From contig NW_026553420.1 of assembly GCF_027596085.1 (NCBI RefSeq), positions 52,102-116,101 of the forward strand: a stretch of DNA of 64,000 nucleotides, written 5' to 3'. This DNA comes from Anoplopoma fimbria (taxonomy: Eukaryota; Chordata; Actinopteri; Perciformes; Anoplopomatidae). Every line of letters begins with the position of its first letter. The first letter of the stretch is position 1. The position numbers and the translations under genes were made by a program. Positions 19,488 to 29,898 of this stretch are shown piece after piece. The notes under the pieces were generated by a model. That model made no database searches, had not been told where the DNA came from, and saw only the letters and a list, made by a program, of their open reading frames with translations.

Positions 19488-21664
19488 TTACATTACATTA
19501 CATTTACATTACATTACAGTCATTTAGCAGACGCTTTCATCCAAAGCGACTTACAGGAAGTGTATTCAACATAGGTATTCAAGAGAACTACTAGTCACTA
19601 GAAGTCATAAGTGCATCTCCTTTCTTAAACAAGCATCTTAAAGCATAAGCCAGAGCAAAAGTATAGTGCAGAGGCAAATTACTACGAGAACAATAATTGC
19701 AACAGACTAATACGAATATAATAAGTGCTACAAACTACTACGAATAGGATAAGTGCAGTAAACAAATACGAATTCAATAAGTGCAGCGAACTGATACGAA
19801 TACAGTAAGTGCAACAACTAATACGAATGCAATAAATGCTACGAGGAAGACTCAGGGTAGTACTTCTTGAAGAGGTGAGTTTTCAGTCTGCGCCTAAAGA
19901 TGGGCAGCGACTCTGCTGTCCTGACGTCGGTGGGGAGTTCATTCCACCACTGAGGGGCCAGGACAGAAAAAAGCTGTGACCGGGTGGATCGGCCGCAGGG
20001 ACCTCTGAGCGACGGGGCAACCAATCGCCCCGAGGCCGCGGAGCGAAGTGGTCGGGCGGGGGTGTAGGGCTTGACCAAGGCCTGGAGATAGGAAGGAGCT
20101 GTTCCTTTCGCTGCCCTGTAGGCTAGCACCAGAGTCTTAAACTGGATGCGAGCTCTTACAGGGAGCCAGTGTAGAGAACGGAGAAGGGAAGTTGTGTGAG
20201 AGAACTTGGGGCGATTGAACACCAGACGTGCTGCAGCCTTCTGGACAAGCTCCAGGGGTCTGATGGCCGACGCCGGGGCTCCGGCAAGTAGTGAGTTGCA
20301 GTAATCCAGGCAGGAGATGACCAGAGCCTGGATGAGCACCTGCGCCGTCTCCTCAGTGAGGAAGGGGCGAATCCTCCTGATGTTGTAGAGGAGGAATCTG
20401 CAGGAGCGTGTGACCGATGCAATGTTTGCTGAGAACGACAGTTGGTCGTCCAGGGTCACACCCAGATTCCTCACAGTCCGAGTTGGCATCACCACGGCAT
20501 CATCAATGGTGATGGACAGGTCTCGGTGCGGGCAGCCCTTCCCCGGGAGGAACAGTAGCTCGGTTTTGTCCAGGTTGAGCTTCAGGTGGTGTGTCGCCAT
20601 CCACTTCGAGATGTCAGCCAAGCACGCAGCAATGCGTGCCTCCACTTGGGTGTCACCGGGAGGAAATGACAAGACCAGCTGGGTGTCATCGGCATAACAA
20701 TGGTAAGAGAAGTCATGCGAGCGAATAACAGAACCCAGAGATGTTGTGTAGAGCGAGAAGAGAAGGGGGCCCAGAACTGAGCCTTGTGGGACCCCTGTAG
20801 TCAGCATGCATGGTTCCGACACGGCCCCTCTCCATGTCACCTGGTAGGATTGGCCTGTCAGGTAGGATGCAAGCAGGGAGAGTGCAGAGCCTGAGACGCC
20901 CATCCCCTCGAGGGTGGAGAGGAGGATCTGGTGGTTCACCGTGTCAAACGCCGCTGACAGGTCCAGGAGAATCAGGACAGAGGAGAGAGAGTTTGCTCTC
21001 GCAGCATGAAGCAACTCTGTCACCACAAGGAGGGCCGTCTCTGACGAGTGACCCACCTTGAACCCGGACTGGTGGGGGTCCAAGAGGTTGTTCTGGTGGA
21101 GGTAGGAAGACAGTTGTTTAGAGACAGCGCGTTCGAGTGTTTTGGATAGAAAGGGTAGAAGAGAAACCGGTCTGAAGTTCTTGACATCAGAGGGGTCAAG
21201 TGATGGTTTTTTCAGAAGGGGGGTGACTCTGGCAGTCTTGAAAGCCGAGGGAAAGCATCCCGAGACGAGAGATGTGTTGATGAGGTGGGTGAGGAAAGGA
21301 AGGAGTTCAGTGGCAATAGACTGAAGAAGAGGGGAGGGGATCGGGTCAAGGGAGCACGTGGTGGGGCGGTTAGATGTAACAAGGTCGAGGACCTCGTTAG
21401 GGGAGAGGGGAGCAAAATAGGGTAAGATGGGGTGTGGAGAGGGAAGGGGGAGCTGAGGGGGAAGAGCTGGAGAGGGTAGAGAGGGAGAGGGTGGACAGGG
21501 AGAGGGGGCTGAGAGAAGGAGGATCTGATATCGTTTACCTTCTTGTCAAAGAAGTTGGCGAAATCATCAGGGAGAAGGGAGGAAGTAGGAGGAGGGGGTG
21601 GGGGTTGGAGGAGTGAAGAGAAAGTTTCAAAGAGTTTTTTAGGATTGGAAGCAGAGGTTCTAAA
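19488..21664 (-). mobile_element. L2-like LINE, 5'-truncated
   Basis: The element reads on the minus strand. It starts near 21664, inside the linker between endonuclease and RT, and ends in CATTA/CATTTA repeats at 19488-19515. The 3' end has the sequence AGCAGACGCTTTCATCC on the plus strand, widespread in fish L2-type elements. The 3' UTR (about 19660-19850) consists of imperfect tandem units of about 26 bp around TTCGTATTAGTT. The same element family occurs in nearly complete form at 28095-31943 on the plus strand. Confidence 0.85.
19839..21083 (-). CDS. L2-like LINE reverse transcriptase, C-terminal part
   Basis: The frame encodes 414 residues. RT motifs are visible: [32 protein letters not shown] and the catalytic CYADDTQL. 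They are followed by the thumb and C-terminal region with [23 protein letters not shown] and WNELPTDVR, typical of the L2/CR1 group. The finger region lies upstream in another frame (21212-21667), so the copy is frameshifted as well as truncated. The polymerase would copy LINE RNA at the target site; this copy is not autonomous. Confidence 0.9.
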   Translation of the reverse strand: MDPHQSGFKVGHSSETALLVVTELLHAARANSLSSVLILLDLSAAFDTVNHQILLSTLEGMGVSGSALSLLASYLTGQSYQVTWRGAVSEPCMLTTGVPQGSVLGPLLFSLYTTSLGSVIRSHDFSYHCYADDTQLVLSFPPGDTQVEARIAACLADISKWMATHHLKLNLDKTELLFLPGKGCPHRDLSITIDDAVVMPTRTVRNLGVTLDDQLSFSANIASVTRSCRFLLYNIRRIRPFLTEETAQVLIQALVISCLDYCNSLLAGAPASAIRPLELVQKAAARLVFNRPKFSHTTSLLRSLHWLPVRARIQFKTLVLAYRAAKGTAPSYLQALVKPYTPARPLRSAASGRLVAPSLRGPCGRSTRSQLFSVLAPQWWNELPTDVRTAESLPIFRRRLKTHLFKKYYPESSS

Positions 21665-21738
21665 CAATATTGGTCTGATATCATCATCATCATCATCATC
21701 ATCATCACTTTGTTTTCATCATCAATTTAAATACTCAC

Positions 21739-21876
21739 CTCTGATCATCTTTGAAGAATAAAGGAGGATCCATAGACCCGGCACTCTTCATGGACACACA
21801 GCTGGGTTCAGGTTCAGGTTCAGGTCCAGGTCCAAGTCCAGGTCCAGGTCCAGGACAGTCTGGTCTCTGATGGATC
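21739..21876 (-). CDS. NLR-C-type N-terminal exon
   Basis: On the minus strand, an acceptor (GGGATCAG) precedes a 138-bp exon that ends at a GTGAGT donor. The translation is rich in GP and EP dipeptides followed by CVSMKSAGSMDPPLFFK. This matches the short repeated N-terminal exon of teleost NLRC3-like (NLR-C) immune sensors, as I know the family. The same strand carries the B30.2 exon at 17925-18482, which in NLR-C genes ends the protein. Between them only the L2-like LINE is found and no NACHT exon, so the gene appears gutted. Confidence 0.7.
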
Positions 21877-23244
21877 CTGATCCCATATTTAGAAACAGAG
21901 TGAGTGAATCAAAGACTGTGTGACATGGAGAAGAGTGGTGGACAGTTAGAGATCGTCCTCTCACCTCTGACCTTTGGTCTGGCTGTCATGTTCCCCACAC
22001 AGAGTGCTTTTAGAGGGAGGGACTCCCTCCTCTCTGTCCTCACACTGATTCATAGCAGAGTCCACACCTTCACACAAACACAACAACCTGCTGGGAGAGC
22101 TCACACATTATTTCCCTTCATCATGACAAACACACAGAGCTCATTCACCTCAATACTAAATACACTCATGGGACAGTTTCCATGTTGAAGAGTCATATCT
22201 AAGACATCAACGTCCTGATTCTCTCTGATGGAGTCTCCACTGACGTCTCCTCTCAGTGAGGCTGTTAGTGGATGTGTCGCCCTCTGGTGCCACAAAGGGA
22301 AACTGTCACCTTGAACTGACTCATTTCCCCGTTTAGAGCTTTTCAGAATAAAACATCCATCATTTTTTGGGTTGACGTTCTCTGGAATTGGTTTACTATC
22401 AGCTCAACAGCTTCTTTATGCAGATGTGTCCTCTCACACATAAAATTAGTTTCTCTCTAAACGTCGTTGAGCAGTAAAACCTTCATTTATTTGTGGATCA
22501 TCACGTTTGTGCGTCAACATGAAAATAAAGAGGAAGCTGGTTCCTTCAGATTGTTACTTGTAACTGATCCCAACACATGAGAACTGTTCTGATAATATAT
22601 ACTAATACAATAAATGAATACTAATAAAGACACAGTTATCATCACTGTGAGAGCAGCAGTGTTCCTCTCTGTAGCCTTTGTGTGAATAACAAGCTGCATT
22701 CTGTATTTAAACTGTGTTTGAATTGACTCCTCTTTTCGTGAGAGGAACTAAGACGAGAAAAGGAACCAAGTAAATTCCACAGAATGAGGAAATGAGGAAT
22801 CCCCACAGACTTTGGTGGACGATTACGTAATACTGAACATACAAAACTTGAGTCATCAGTCTAAGTAAAAGTTGTTTTCAAGACTTTTAGTGCCGAAATA
22901 CTATCAGCAAATTGTAGTACCTGCGGTTAAAGTATGTATCATTATGTATTTATTCATTACTTTCAGTTTGATACATGTTAATCACTCTCTCTCACACACA
23001 TACATAGGTCATAGACCCATATCAATATCACACTGGAGGAATTGTCCTTCATAAAGAACTACTTCCTGAAAGTATTTATGTTCTCTTTTATGTGAAACAC
23101 TCGATGCAGTACTTTTCAGTGTACTGCAGTAAACTGTAGTATTACAGAAGGAAAGAGTTTCCTCATCGTGATCCTGTTGCTTCATACTGACAGCTTCAAC
23201 CAGTCAGTCACGTGCCTCACAACACAACCCGGAAGTGAACTCAC
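21877..23244 (-). other. intronic sequence of the NLR-like gene
   Basis: No further exon is recognised. The stretch has unremarkable AT-rich sequence between the N-terminal exon and the candidate first exon at 23245. Confidence 0.4.
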
Positions 23245-23410
23245 CTGCAGCAGGTAGAAATGTTTGATCCATTGAATCTGAGGTGGAGTCTTTAAAGCCT
23301 TGAGCCCGTGATCAGTTCACTGCTTCTTGTTCCCTGCTCCTCCGAACTCCCCTCTGACGACAACAGCCCTCCACCAATCACAGCTCCTCGGGGGCGGGCT
23401 CTTTCGTTTT
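23245..23410 (-). promoter_or_regulatory. candidate promoter and first exon of the NLR-like gene
   Basis: On the minus strand a GC box (CCCGCCCCC at about 23391-23399) and a CCAAT-type ATTGG (about 23375) lie upstream. The sequence then contains an ATG at 23270-23272 and ends at CTGCTGCAG before a GTGAGT donor (donor bases 23239-23244). This would give a very short first coding exon starting MDQTFLPAA. The join to the exon at 21876 was not tested beyond splice sites, so treat it as a candidate. Confidence 0.45.
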
Positions 23411-24600
23411 TTTGTGGTTACAAAACAAACACACTAAAGTGACAATATATTTAAAACAATATAAAGAAAATAAGTGTTCATAAAACAAAAAGTATCAGTA
23501 GAATAAAATTCAAAATGAGATCAAATTCACACTTATTGAATATTTACATCACTATCAGATTTTTGAAGTCTATAATCAATTTTTCTGTCATCTGAACACT
23601 GAATCTTTTATATTTATATCTTCTGCTCACGGCATTTTCTCTTTTTCTTTTCTTCCAAAAGCATTCATATTTCACATGTGAAAAAACTTATATATTCACA
23701 TCTCAAGTGTAAGAGACCACATGTGCAAAACATCTATTTACATAGTTTAAATGTAAACTACTTTAAACCAGAGGCTTTGACAACGACAACTAAAGAAGGG
23801 AGATATTGTTCAACAATTGTGTATTTTCAATATCATTGTAGTTGTAGTTGTAGTACAATTTTATATCATGTTATATTTATACTGTTGCTTAATGAATGCA
23901 AATTAAAGTGCTGCCTCTGTCTTCTTTGTCCTATCAGTGTAAACTGTTAATGTGTTACTATGACTACTTTTTTAATTGTTACATATTTTACTATGAGCAT
24001 TTTGAAGTTCAGAAAATGTATAAAATACGGTGATGGTTAAAAGACGTTCAAAAGTGGTCCAAAACTGAAAGTTTATTCACCGACTATGTGAAGACGTTGA
24101 TTAGACGTTCACGTTTAGACCATATTTCACTGAGATTTGCGATTTGTGCTTTCAACTGAGAAATGTTGTTTCTTAGTAAGGTTCTAAAATGAGGATATAC
24201 TATTATTAGCACAATGTAGAGAAGCACAATGTAGAGAATGAAAATATTTACATTTCTAAATCCCGTTGAAATCTGGTCTAAATGTGAACTTTTCACCAGT
24301 TTTTAACCAATTTTGAACGTCCTTTCAACAGAATAGAATATTCAAATGTTGGATTAACACTCACCCTGCCTCAGCCTTCAGAAGTGTGTGTGTGTGTGTG
24401 TGTGTGTGGGGGAGTGTCTCTCTCGGCTTAAACAGGTTGAATTAAAATGAGTTCTGGTCAAAATGTTGCTGCATTATCTTTATGTTTAAATCATGAACAT
24501 AAATCTATTAGAGCTTTCTGTGTCAAGTTTTCTGTTACAGACTGTGAGGGAACAAAGACACAGTTGAACACATACACACACACACAGACACCACACACAC

Positions 24601-24673
<73 letters not shown>

Positions 24674-25052
24674 ACAGTACAAAGTGTAATAACAGCAGAC
24701 AGTTCATTCTAACATGTGTCTCCTCTACAGTCCACAGGGAGAAAACTGACTCACAGACTTTGACAGTAAAACAATCAGATGTTGGATTAACACTCACCCT
24801 GCCTCAGCCTTCAGTTTACCTCCTTCTGCTCTGTCCACTCAACATGGAGTCTGAACTGACGCACTGAACCATTCAAGGTTTCCTCCCTGATCTCATGTTA
24901 CTGGATCACATGGTCATAGTGGCTCCCTACTTCTTCATTTACAGGAAATCAGCTGAGTTCATCTAGAAGTTTGAAGCTGTGTCCCAATCCAGCGGCTGCA
25001 TCCGTTGGAGGGTGTATTTGTAGACCAATTGCGTCACAGCAGCCGTCAACCA
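23411..25052. other. intergenic, with dinucleotide repeats and a 34-bp duplication
   Basis: There is no recognised gene. A (TG)n tract lies at about 24385-24408 and a (CA)n tract at about 24571-24669. A stretch of about 34 bp containing TGTTGGATTAACACTCACC occurs twice, ending at 24382 and 24814. Open frames of Val-Cys or His-Thr repeats are artefacts. Confidence 0.6.
24571..24669. repeat. (CA)n microsatellite
   Basis: Nearly uninterrupted CA dinucleotides for about 100 bp with a few GA interruptions at both ends. Confidence 0.95.
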
Positions 25053-25185
25053 GTGTTGCCAAATTGGGGACTTTCCAAATCCTCTTGGTGACTTTTTCTG
25101 GTGTTTTGGAGACTCTGACGTGAAATATCGTATCGTTCTGCAGTTACTAGTTACTGTCCTCAACGAGACCCACAGTCAGAGAGGA
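25053..25185 (+). mobile_element. interspersed element 'TGTTGCC', copy A
   Basis: It begins CAGTGTTGCCAAATT, contains one unit like GACTTTTTCTGGTGTTTTGG, then CGTATCGTTCTGCAGTTACT. It ends in GTCAGAGAGGAG, which continues directly into the 18-bp minisatellite. Copies B (47049-48275) and C (56400-56727) share the same order of segments. It has no coding capacity. The class is not known; I coin the label only from the shared start. Confidence 0.65.
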
Positions 25186-25653
25186 GGGGACCACAGTCAG
25201 AGAGGAGAGGAGACCACAGTCAGAGAGGAGACCACAGTCAGAGAGGAGAGTCAGAGAGGAGAGGAGACCAGGAGACCCACAGAGAGGAGACCACAGTCAG
25301 AGAGAGAGGAGACCACAGTCAGAGAGGAGAGTCAGAGAGGTTTTTGGTTTTTAAAGTCCCTTTATTGTTTCATTGCAGGGAAACCACAGTCAGAGAGGAG
25401 AGGAGACCACAGTCAGAGAGATCAGAGAGGAGACCACAGTCAGAGAGGAGACCACAGTCAGAGAGGAGACCACAGTCAGAGAGAATACTGCGGACAAAAA
25501 TGAACAAACGAACAGAGAGGAGACCACAGTCAGAGAGGAGACCCACAGTCAGAGAGGAGAGGAGACCACAGTCAGAGAGGAGACCATGTCAGAGAGGAGA
25601 CCCACAGTCAGAGAGGAGACCACAGTCAGAGAGGAGACACACAGTCAGAGAGG
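25174..25653. repeat. 18-bp minisatellite, left block
   Basis: Tandem units of about 18 bp (ACCACAGTCAGAGAGGAG) with 9- and 12-bp variants run through this stretch. It is broken by a 40-bp LINE fragment at 25341-25380. The same unit forms a block at 33310-33574. The Tx1-like LINE lies between the two blocks. The RRPQSE-repeat open frames are artefacts of the repeat. Confidence 0.95.
25341..25380 (-). mobile_element. 3'-terminal fragment of the Tx1-like LINE
   Basis: The 40 bp reading TTTTTGGTTTTTAAAG on the plus strand match the last 40 bp of the Tx1-like LINE at 25654-25693. It is flanked by minisatellite on both sides. The junction GTCAGAGAGG then TTTTT is the same as at the full element. 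Confidence 0.85.
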
Positions 25654-25823
25654 TTTTTGGTTTTTAAAGTCCCTTTATTGTTTCATTGCAGGGAAACACT
25701 ATATCACTGCATTGGACAAAATAAAATAAATTCCAGTCCAGGTTCAGGTTCTCTGGTTGCAGGAGGAACAGCTGCTTGTCGTAGCCCAACCGCCCGGCTC
25801 TCCTCAGCAGCAGTCGAGCTGTG

Positions 25824-28094
25824 TCAAGCCAGCCAGCTTGGGCCACAGTTGTACAGAATTCTTTGAGCTGTCCGGAGTCTGAAAGAGGCAATTTTTGACT
25901 GGATGTCAATCAGCCCTTGGCCGCCTTCATCAACCGGCAGGTACAGAGCTGCTGCTCGGACCCAGTGCCGGCCAGACCAGAAAAAGTCCACGATGGCTCT
26001 TTGTATGTCTTCCATCAGGCCCCTTGGTGGCGTCAGAGCGATAAGTCTGTGCCAGAGAGTCGAGGCGACTAAGTTATTGGCAACCAGAACCCTTCCCCTA
26101 TACGACAACTGGGGTAGCAACCATTTCCATTTAGACAACCGAGCGCACACTTTCTCCTTCACTCCCTCCCAGTTCTTAGCTTGGAAGCCCTCAGTGCCTA
26201 AAAACACTCCCAGCACTTTCAATCCCTCTTTTCCCCACTCAAGTCCACCAGGCAGACTGGGCACTGCCTGTTCCCTCCACCGTCCTACCAACAAAGCCTC
26301 ACTCTTAGCCCAGTTCACCTGTGCTGATGAGGCATTTTCGTAAGAGGACAAGGTGTCCTGTAAACAATGAATGTCCTCCTGACTGGAGACAAAAACACAT
26401 ACATCGTCTGCATAAGCAGATACAGTAGGAGGACGGTCATGACTGGAGGACCCCGGCAGTGAGAGACCACTGAGCCGACCTCTCAACCTGCACAGCAAGG
26501 GCTCAATGGCTAAGCTATAAAGTTGACCTGAAATAGGACAACCCTGTCTTATCCCTCGCTGTACAGGGATTGGCTGACTCAGCCCTGCCCCTGTCTTCAC
26601 CAAACACTGAGCACCACTGTACAATAAGGCAACCCAAGCCATAAAACCATCACCAAAACCAAAAGCCCTAAGTGCAGAAAACAAATAAGAGTGATCCACC
26701 CTATCAAAAGCTTTCTCTTGATCCAGAGACACAATCCCAAAATTTACACTATCATTCACACACAAGTCCAAAGTGTCTCTCATGAGGAAAATGTTATCCA
26801 TAACTGTCCTGTCAGGTACACAATAAGTCTGGTCTGGATTTACAACCAAGTCCAGGATGTCCTTCAGTCTATTTGATAAGGCTCTGGAAAGCACCTTATA
26901 GTCTGTACAGAGGAGGGCTACTGGCCTCCAGTTCTTAAGTAAAGCCAAGTCTCCTTTCTTTGGCAACAGGGAAAGAACTGCTCGCTGACAGGAGACAGGA
27001 AGAGAGCCTGCTCTGAAACACTCTGTTAAAACACAATACAAATCAGGTCCAAGGGTACTCCAGAAACGTTTGAAGAAGTCAGCGGATAGGCCATCAATCC
27101 CTGGTGCCCTTCCCGATGCCATCTGGTTGACAGCAGCTGTCAGATCCTCCAGAGTCAGCTCACAATCCAGAGCAGCTCTCTCCTCTGGGCTGAGCTGAGG
27201 AAGCCCTTCCAAGAGCTCCTGCCGACACTCCATGCTGCACTGCTCCGCCCCAAAGAGATCAGCGTAGAACTCCATGGCATGGTTCCTCATCTCGCCCGGA
27301 CTGGTGGTCACCCTGCCTCCAGGAAGCCTTAAGCAGGTCATCTGCTTCCTCTGTGCCACCGATCTCTCCAGGTTGAAAAAGAACGAGCTCGGGCGTCCAT
27401 GTCCTTCAGCTGGAGGAAGCGAGCCCTGACAAGTGCTCCCTTCACCCTCTCCTGCAGGAAGGAGCTCAGCTCCAACCTCTTCTCCTGCAGCAGTTGACCA
27501 GCAGCAGGATCTGAGTCCCTGCGTAGTCCCTCCTCTATGTCCCTGATGTTGGCCTCAAGCTTTTGAACTGCTGCCTTAATCTTGGAAGTGGAGTGGGAGG
27601 TGTACTATTGGCAAAAAACACGAACTTGTGCTTTTCCAACCTCCCACCACAGCTTCAGAGAACTAAAGTCAGTTTTCCTGTTTTCCACTGCTGCCAAAAG
27701 TTCTCAAAACTCTGGCAGAAAACACTGTCTTGCAGCAGCTTGTTGTTGAAAAGCCAGTAGGATTTGACCCTTTGACCTGGTGTAATGATCAGATCAACAG
27801 TGATGAGGTGGTGGTCAGTGAAGCCAACTGGAGTTATACTGCTGTGGAGTAATCTGGAGCTGAGACTGTGTGAAATGTAGATCCTGTCTAGTCTGGCTGC
27901 ATTAACCCTGTTGTTGCTGACCCTCACCCATGTGTACTGTCTGGATTGTGGGTGTTTTATTCTCCATGCATCTAACAGGTCCAGGTGTGTGATGACCCTG
28001 TTGAGGCTCTGTGATGATTGCGGATGGGGTTCCTGACTGGTCCTGTCTACGGTAAAATCTAAAGTGCAGTTAAAATCACCACCAAGAACTAGTT
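25824..28094 (-). pseudogene. Tx1-like ORF2: endonuclease 3' half and reverse transcriptase
   Basis: The RT frame (25824-27359, 511 residues) shows GRAPGIDGLSADFFKRFW, LLPKKGDLALLKNWRPV, VSLDQEKAFDRVDH, QGCPISGQLYSLAIEP and the catalytic SAYADDVCVF. Upstream, an endonuclease part with LGGDFNCTLD and ARLDRIYIS (27655-28094) is joined through a charged helical linker that contains a frameshift near 27370. These proteins nick DNA and copy RNA at the nick. The endonuclease is interrupted at 28094, and the C-terminal domain after the RT is deleted, so this copy is dead. Confidence 0.9.
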
Positions 28095-28785
28095 GCTAGG
28101 GGGAGTGGCTTACACATCTCAAGGATATATATATACTCAGACCACACAAACCTTTCTCCAGTGTATTTTGACTCTGGAGGGATACTGGACTACTTGATTC
28201 TGCTAGGATAGACTAAGTATATTGTTTTCTTAAAATTGATCTTAAACTGTACCAAGCCTGCTTAAAAAAGGGTTAGTGACTGATGCTGATTCTGTTGATT
28301 CTACTGTTCTGATATTCTCTAATCAGGAAGTGTTTGAAGCTCTGTTGTGTTTGATGCTCCTGTGCCTTTAATCAGGAACTGCTCTGAGAGGTGTGCTTTA
28401 GCTTCAATAGGTCAATTGTCCTCTTAACTGCTAGGGGGAGTGGCTTACACATCTCAAGGATATATATATACTCAGACCACACAAACCTTTCTCCAGTGTA
28501 TTTTGACTCTGGAGGGATACTGGACTACTTGATTCTGCTAGGATAGACTAAGTATATTGTTTTCTTAAAATTGATCTTAAACTGTACCAAGCCTGCTTAA
28601 AAAAGGGTTAGTGACTGATGCTGATTCTGTTGATTCTACTGTTCTGATATTCTCTAATCAGGAAGTGTTTGAAGCTCTGTTGTGTTTGATGCTCCTGTGC
28701 CTTTAATCAGGAACTGCTCTGAGAGGTGTGCTTTAGCTTCAATAGGTCAATTGTCCTCTTAACTGCTAGGGGGAGTGGCTTACAC
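28095..28785 (+). repeat. 335-bp tandem monomers
   Basis: The units start at 28095 and 28430 with GCTAGGGGGAGTGGCTTACA. The third start at 28765 keeps about 21 bp. No mismatch was seen between the two full units. Each contains the TATA-like GGATATATATATACTCAG near its start. The position upstream of the endonuclease frame suggests LINE promoter monomers. Confidence 0.9.
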
Positions 28786-28952
28786 TCCTGGCAGACAACT
28801 AGCAATCAGTAGGTAGGCCCTTAACCACTGCTGCTGGCTGGAAGCGTCAGGCAAACGAAGGCTAGGGCGAACAAAGGCAACAGGGCGACTTTCTCAAGCC
28901 AGACTTCGTCAAGCAAAGACTTCTCGAGCGTGTACTTGTACGGGTCAGTAAT

Positions 28953-29795
28953 TTGTTTGTATTGACTACCATGTGTCTGCATCCTATTTCTGTCTGTTCC
29001 TCTGTCCGGTGGTCACGTAGACAGTGGGTCACTCCCAGGTGCCGTGACCCCACTAACCTCATCTATCCCACTCTCTCAGCCCATGGTGAGCAAGTGGTGT
29101 CGGGGGGGCTTTGGAACTGCCAGTCGGCAGTGCCGAAAGCTGAGTTCATCTCAGGCTATGCATCCTTGCTCTCCCTCAACTTTCTTGCTCTAACTGAGAC
29201 CTGGATCACACCAGAAAACACCACCACACCCGCAGCTCTGTCAGATGCGTACTCCTTCTCTCACACTCCCAGAGCTGCGAGACGAGGTGGTGGCACTGGC
29301 CTGCTAATTTCCCCAAAATGGAATTACTCTCTTGTCTCTGTTCCACAGTTCTCCCCATCCTCTTTTGAATTTCATGCTGTTACTGTCACTTATCCAGTCA
29401 AGCTCACCATTGCTGTTGTGTACCGCCCACCGGGCCCTCTTGGTGAGTTCCTGGAGGAGCTTGACACACTAGTCTCGCACTTCCATGACGATGGCTCCGC
29501 GCTCATCATGCTCGGCGACTTCAACATCCAGACTGATAAGTTAGAACCGCTGCTTTCCTTCCTCTCCTCCTTTGACCTCTATCGCTCTCCCTCTCCTCCT
29601 ACCCACAAGGCCGGCAACCAGCTGGATCTTATCTTCACTAGACACTGTTCTACCGCTAACCTCTCTGTCACTCCCCTCCAGCTCTCGGACCACTACTTCA
29701 TGTCCTACTCCCTCTCCCTCTCCTCTCCCCCTTACTTCCTCCACCTACCCACATGGTTTCTACCCGTAGTCACCTCCGCTCCCTCTCCCCGCTGA
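28953..29795 (+). pseudogene. L2-like LINE endonuclease
   Basis: After a leader, the frame gives LWNCQSAVPKAEFISGY, LTETWITPENTT, VVYRPPGPL, MLGDFNIQ and LDLIFTR, followed by QLSDHYF. These are the conserved blocks of an apurinic-endonuclease-like domain that nicks target DNA. The frame ends soon after the domain, and the RT continues in other frames. Confidence 0.85.
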
Positions 29796-29898
29796 TCTTT
29801 CCTCTTCCGTTACCTCTGCCCTCCCTGACCCTGAATCCTTCTCTCTTCTATCCCCCGATACTGCTACTGATCTTCTCCTCTCCACCCTTTCCTCCTCT

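Noticed and set aside
24486..24797. Open frames of Val-Cys or His-Thr repeats here and at 51170, 54401 and 54742
   Set aside because: They arise from dinucleotide microsatellites and lie in introns or intergenic DNA.
25174..25653. CRISPR-like regular repeats
   Set aside because: Units follow each other directly without unique spacers, and the genome is a vertebrate; this is a minisatellite.
25120..25729. RRPQSE-type repeat proteins (also at 33377)
   Set aside because: They come from the 18-bp unit and cross LINE fragments.
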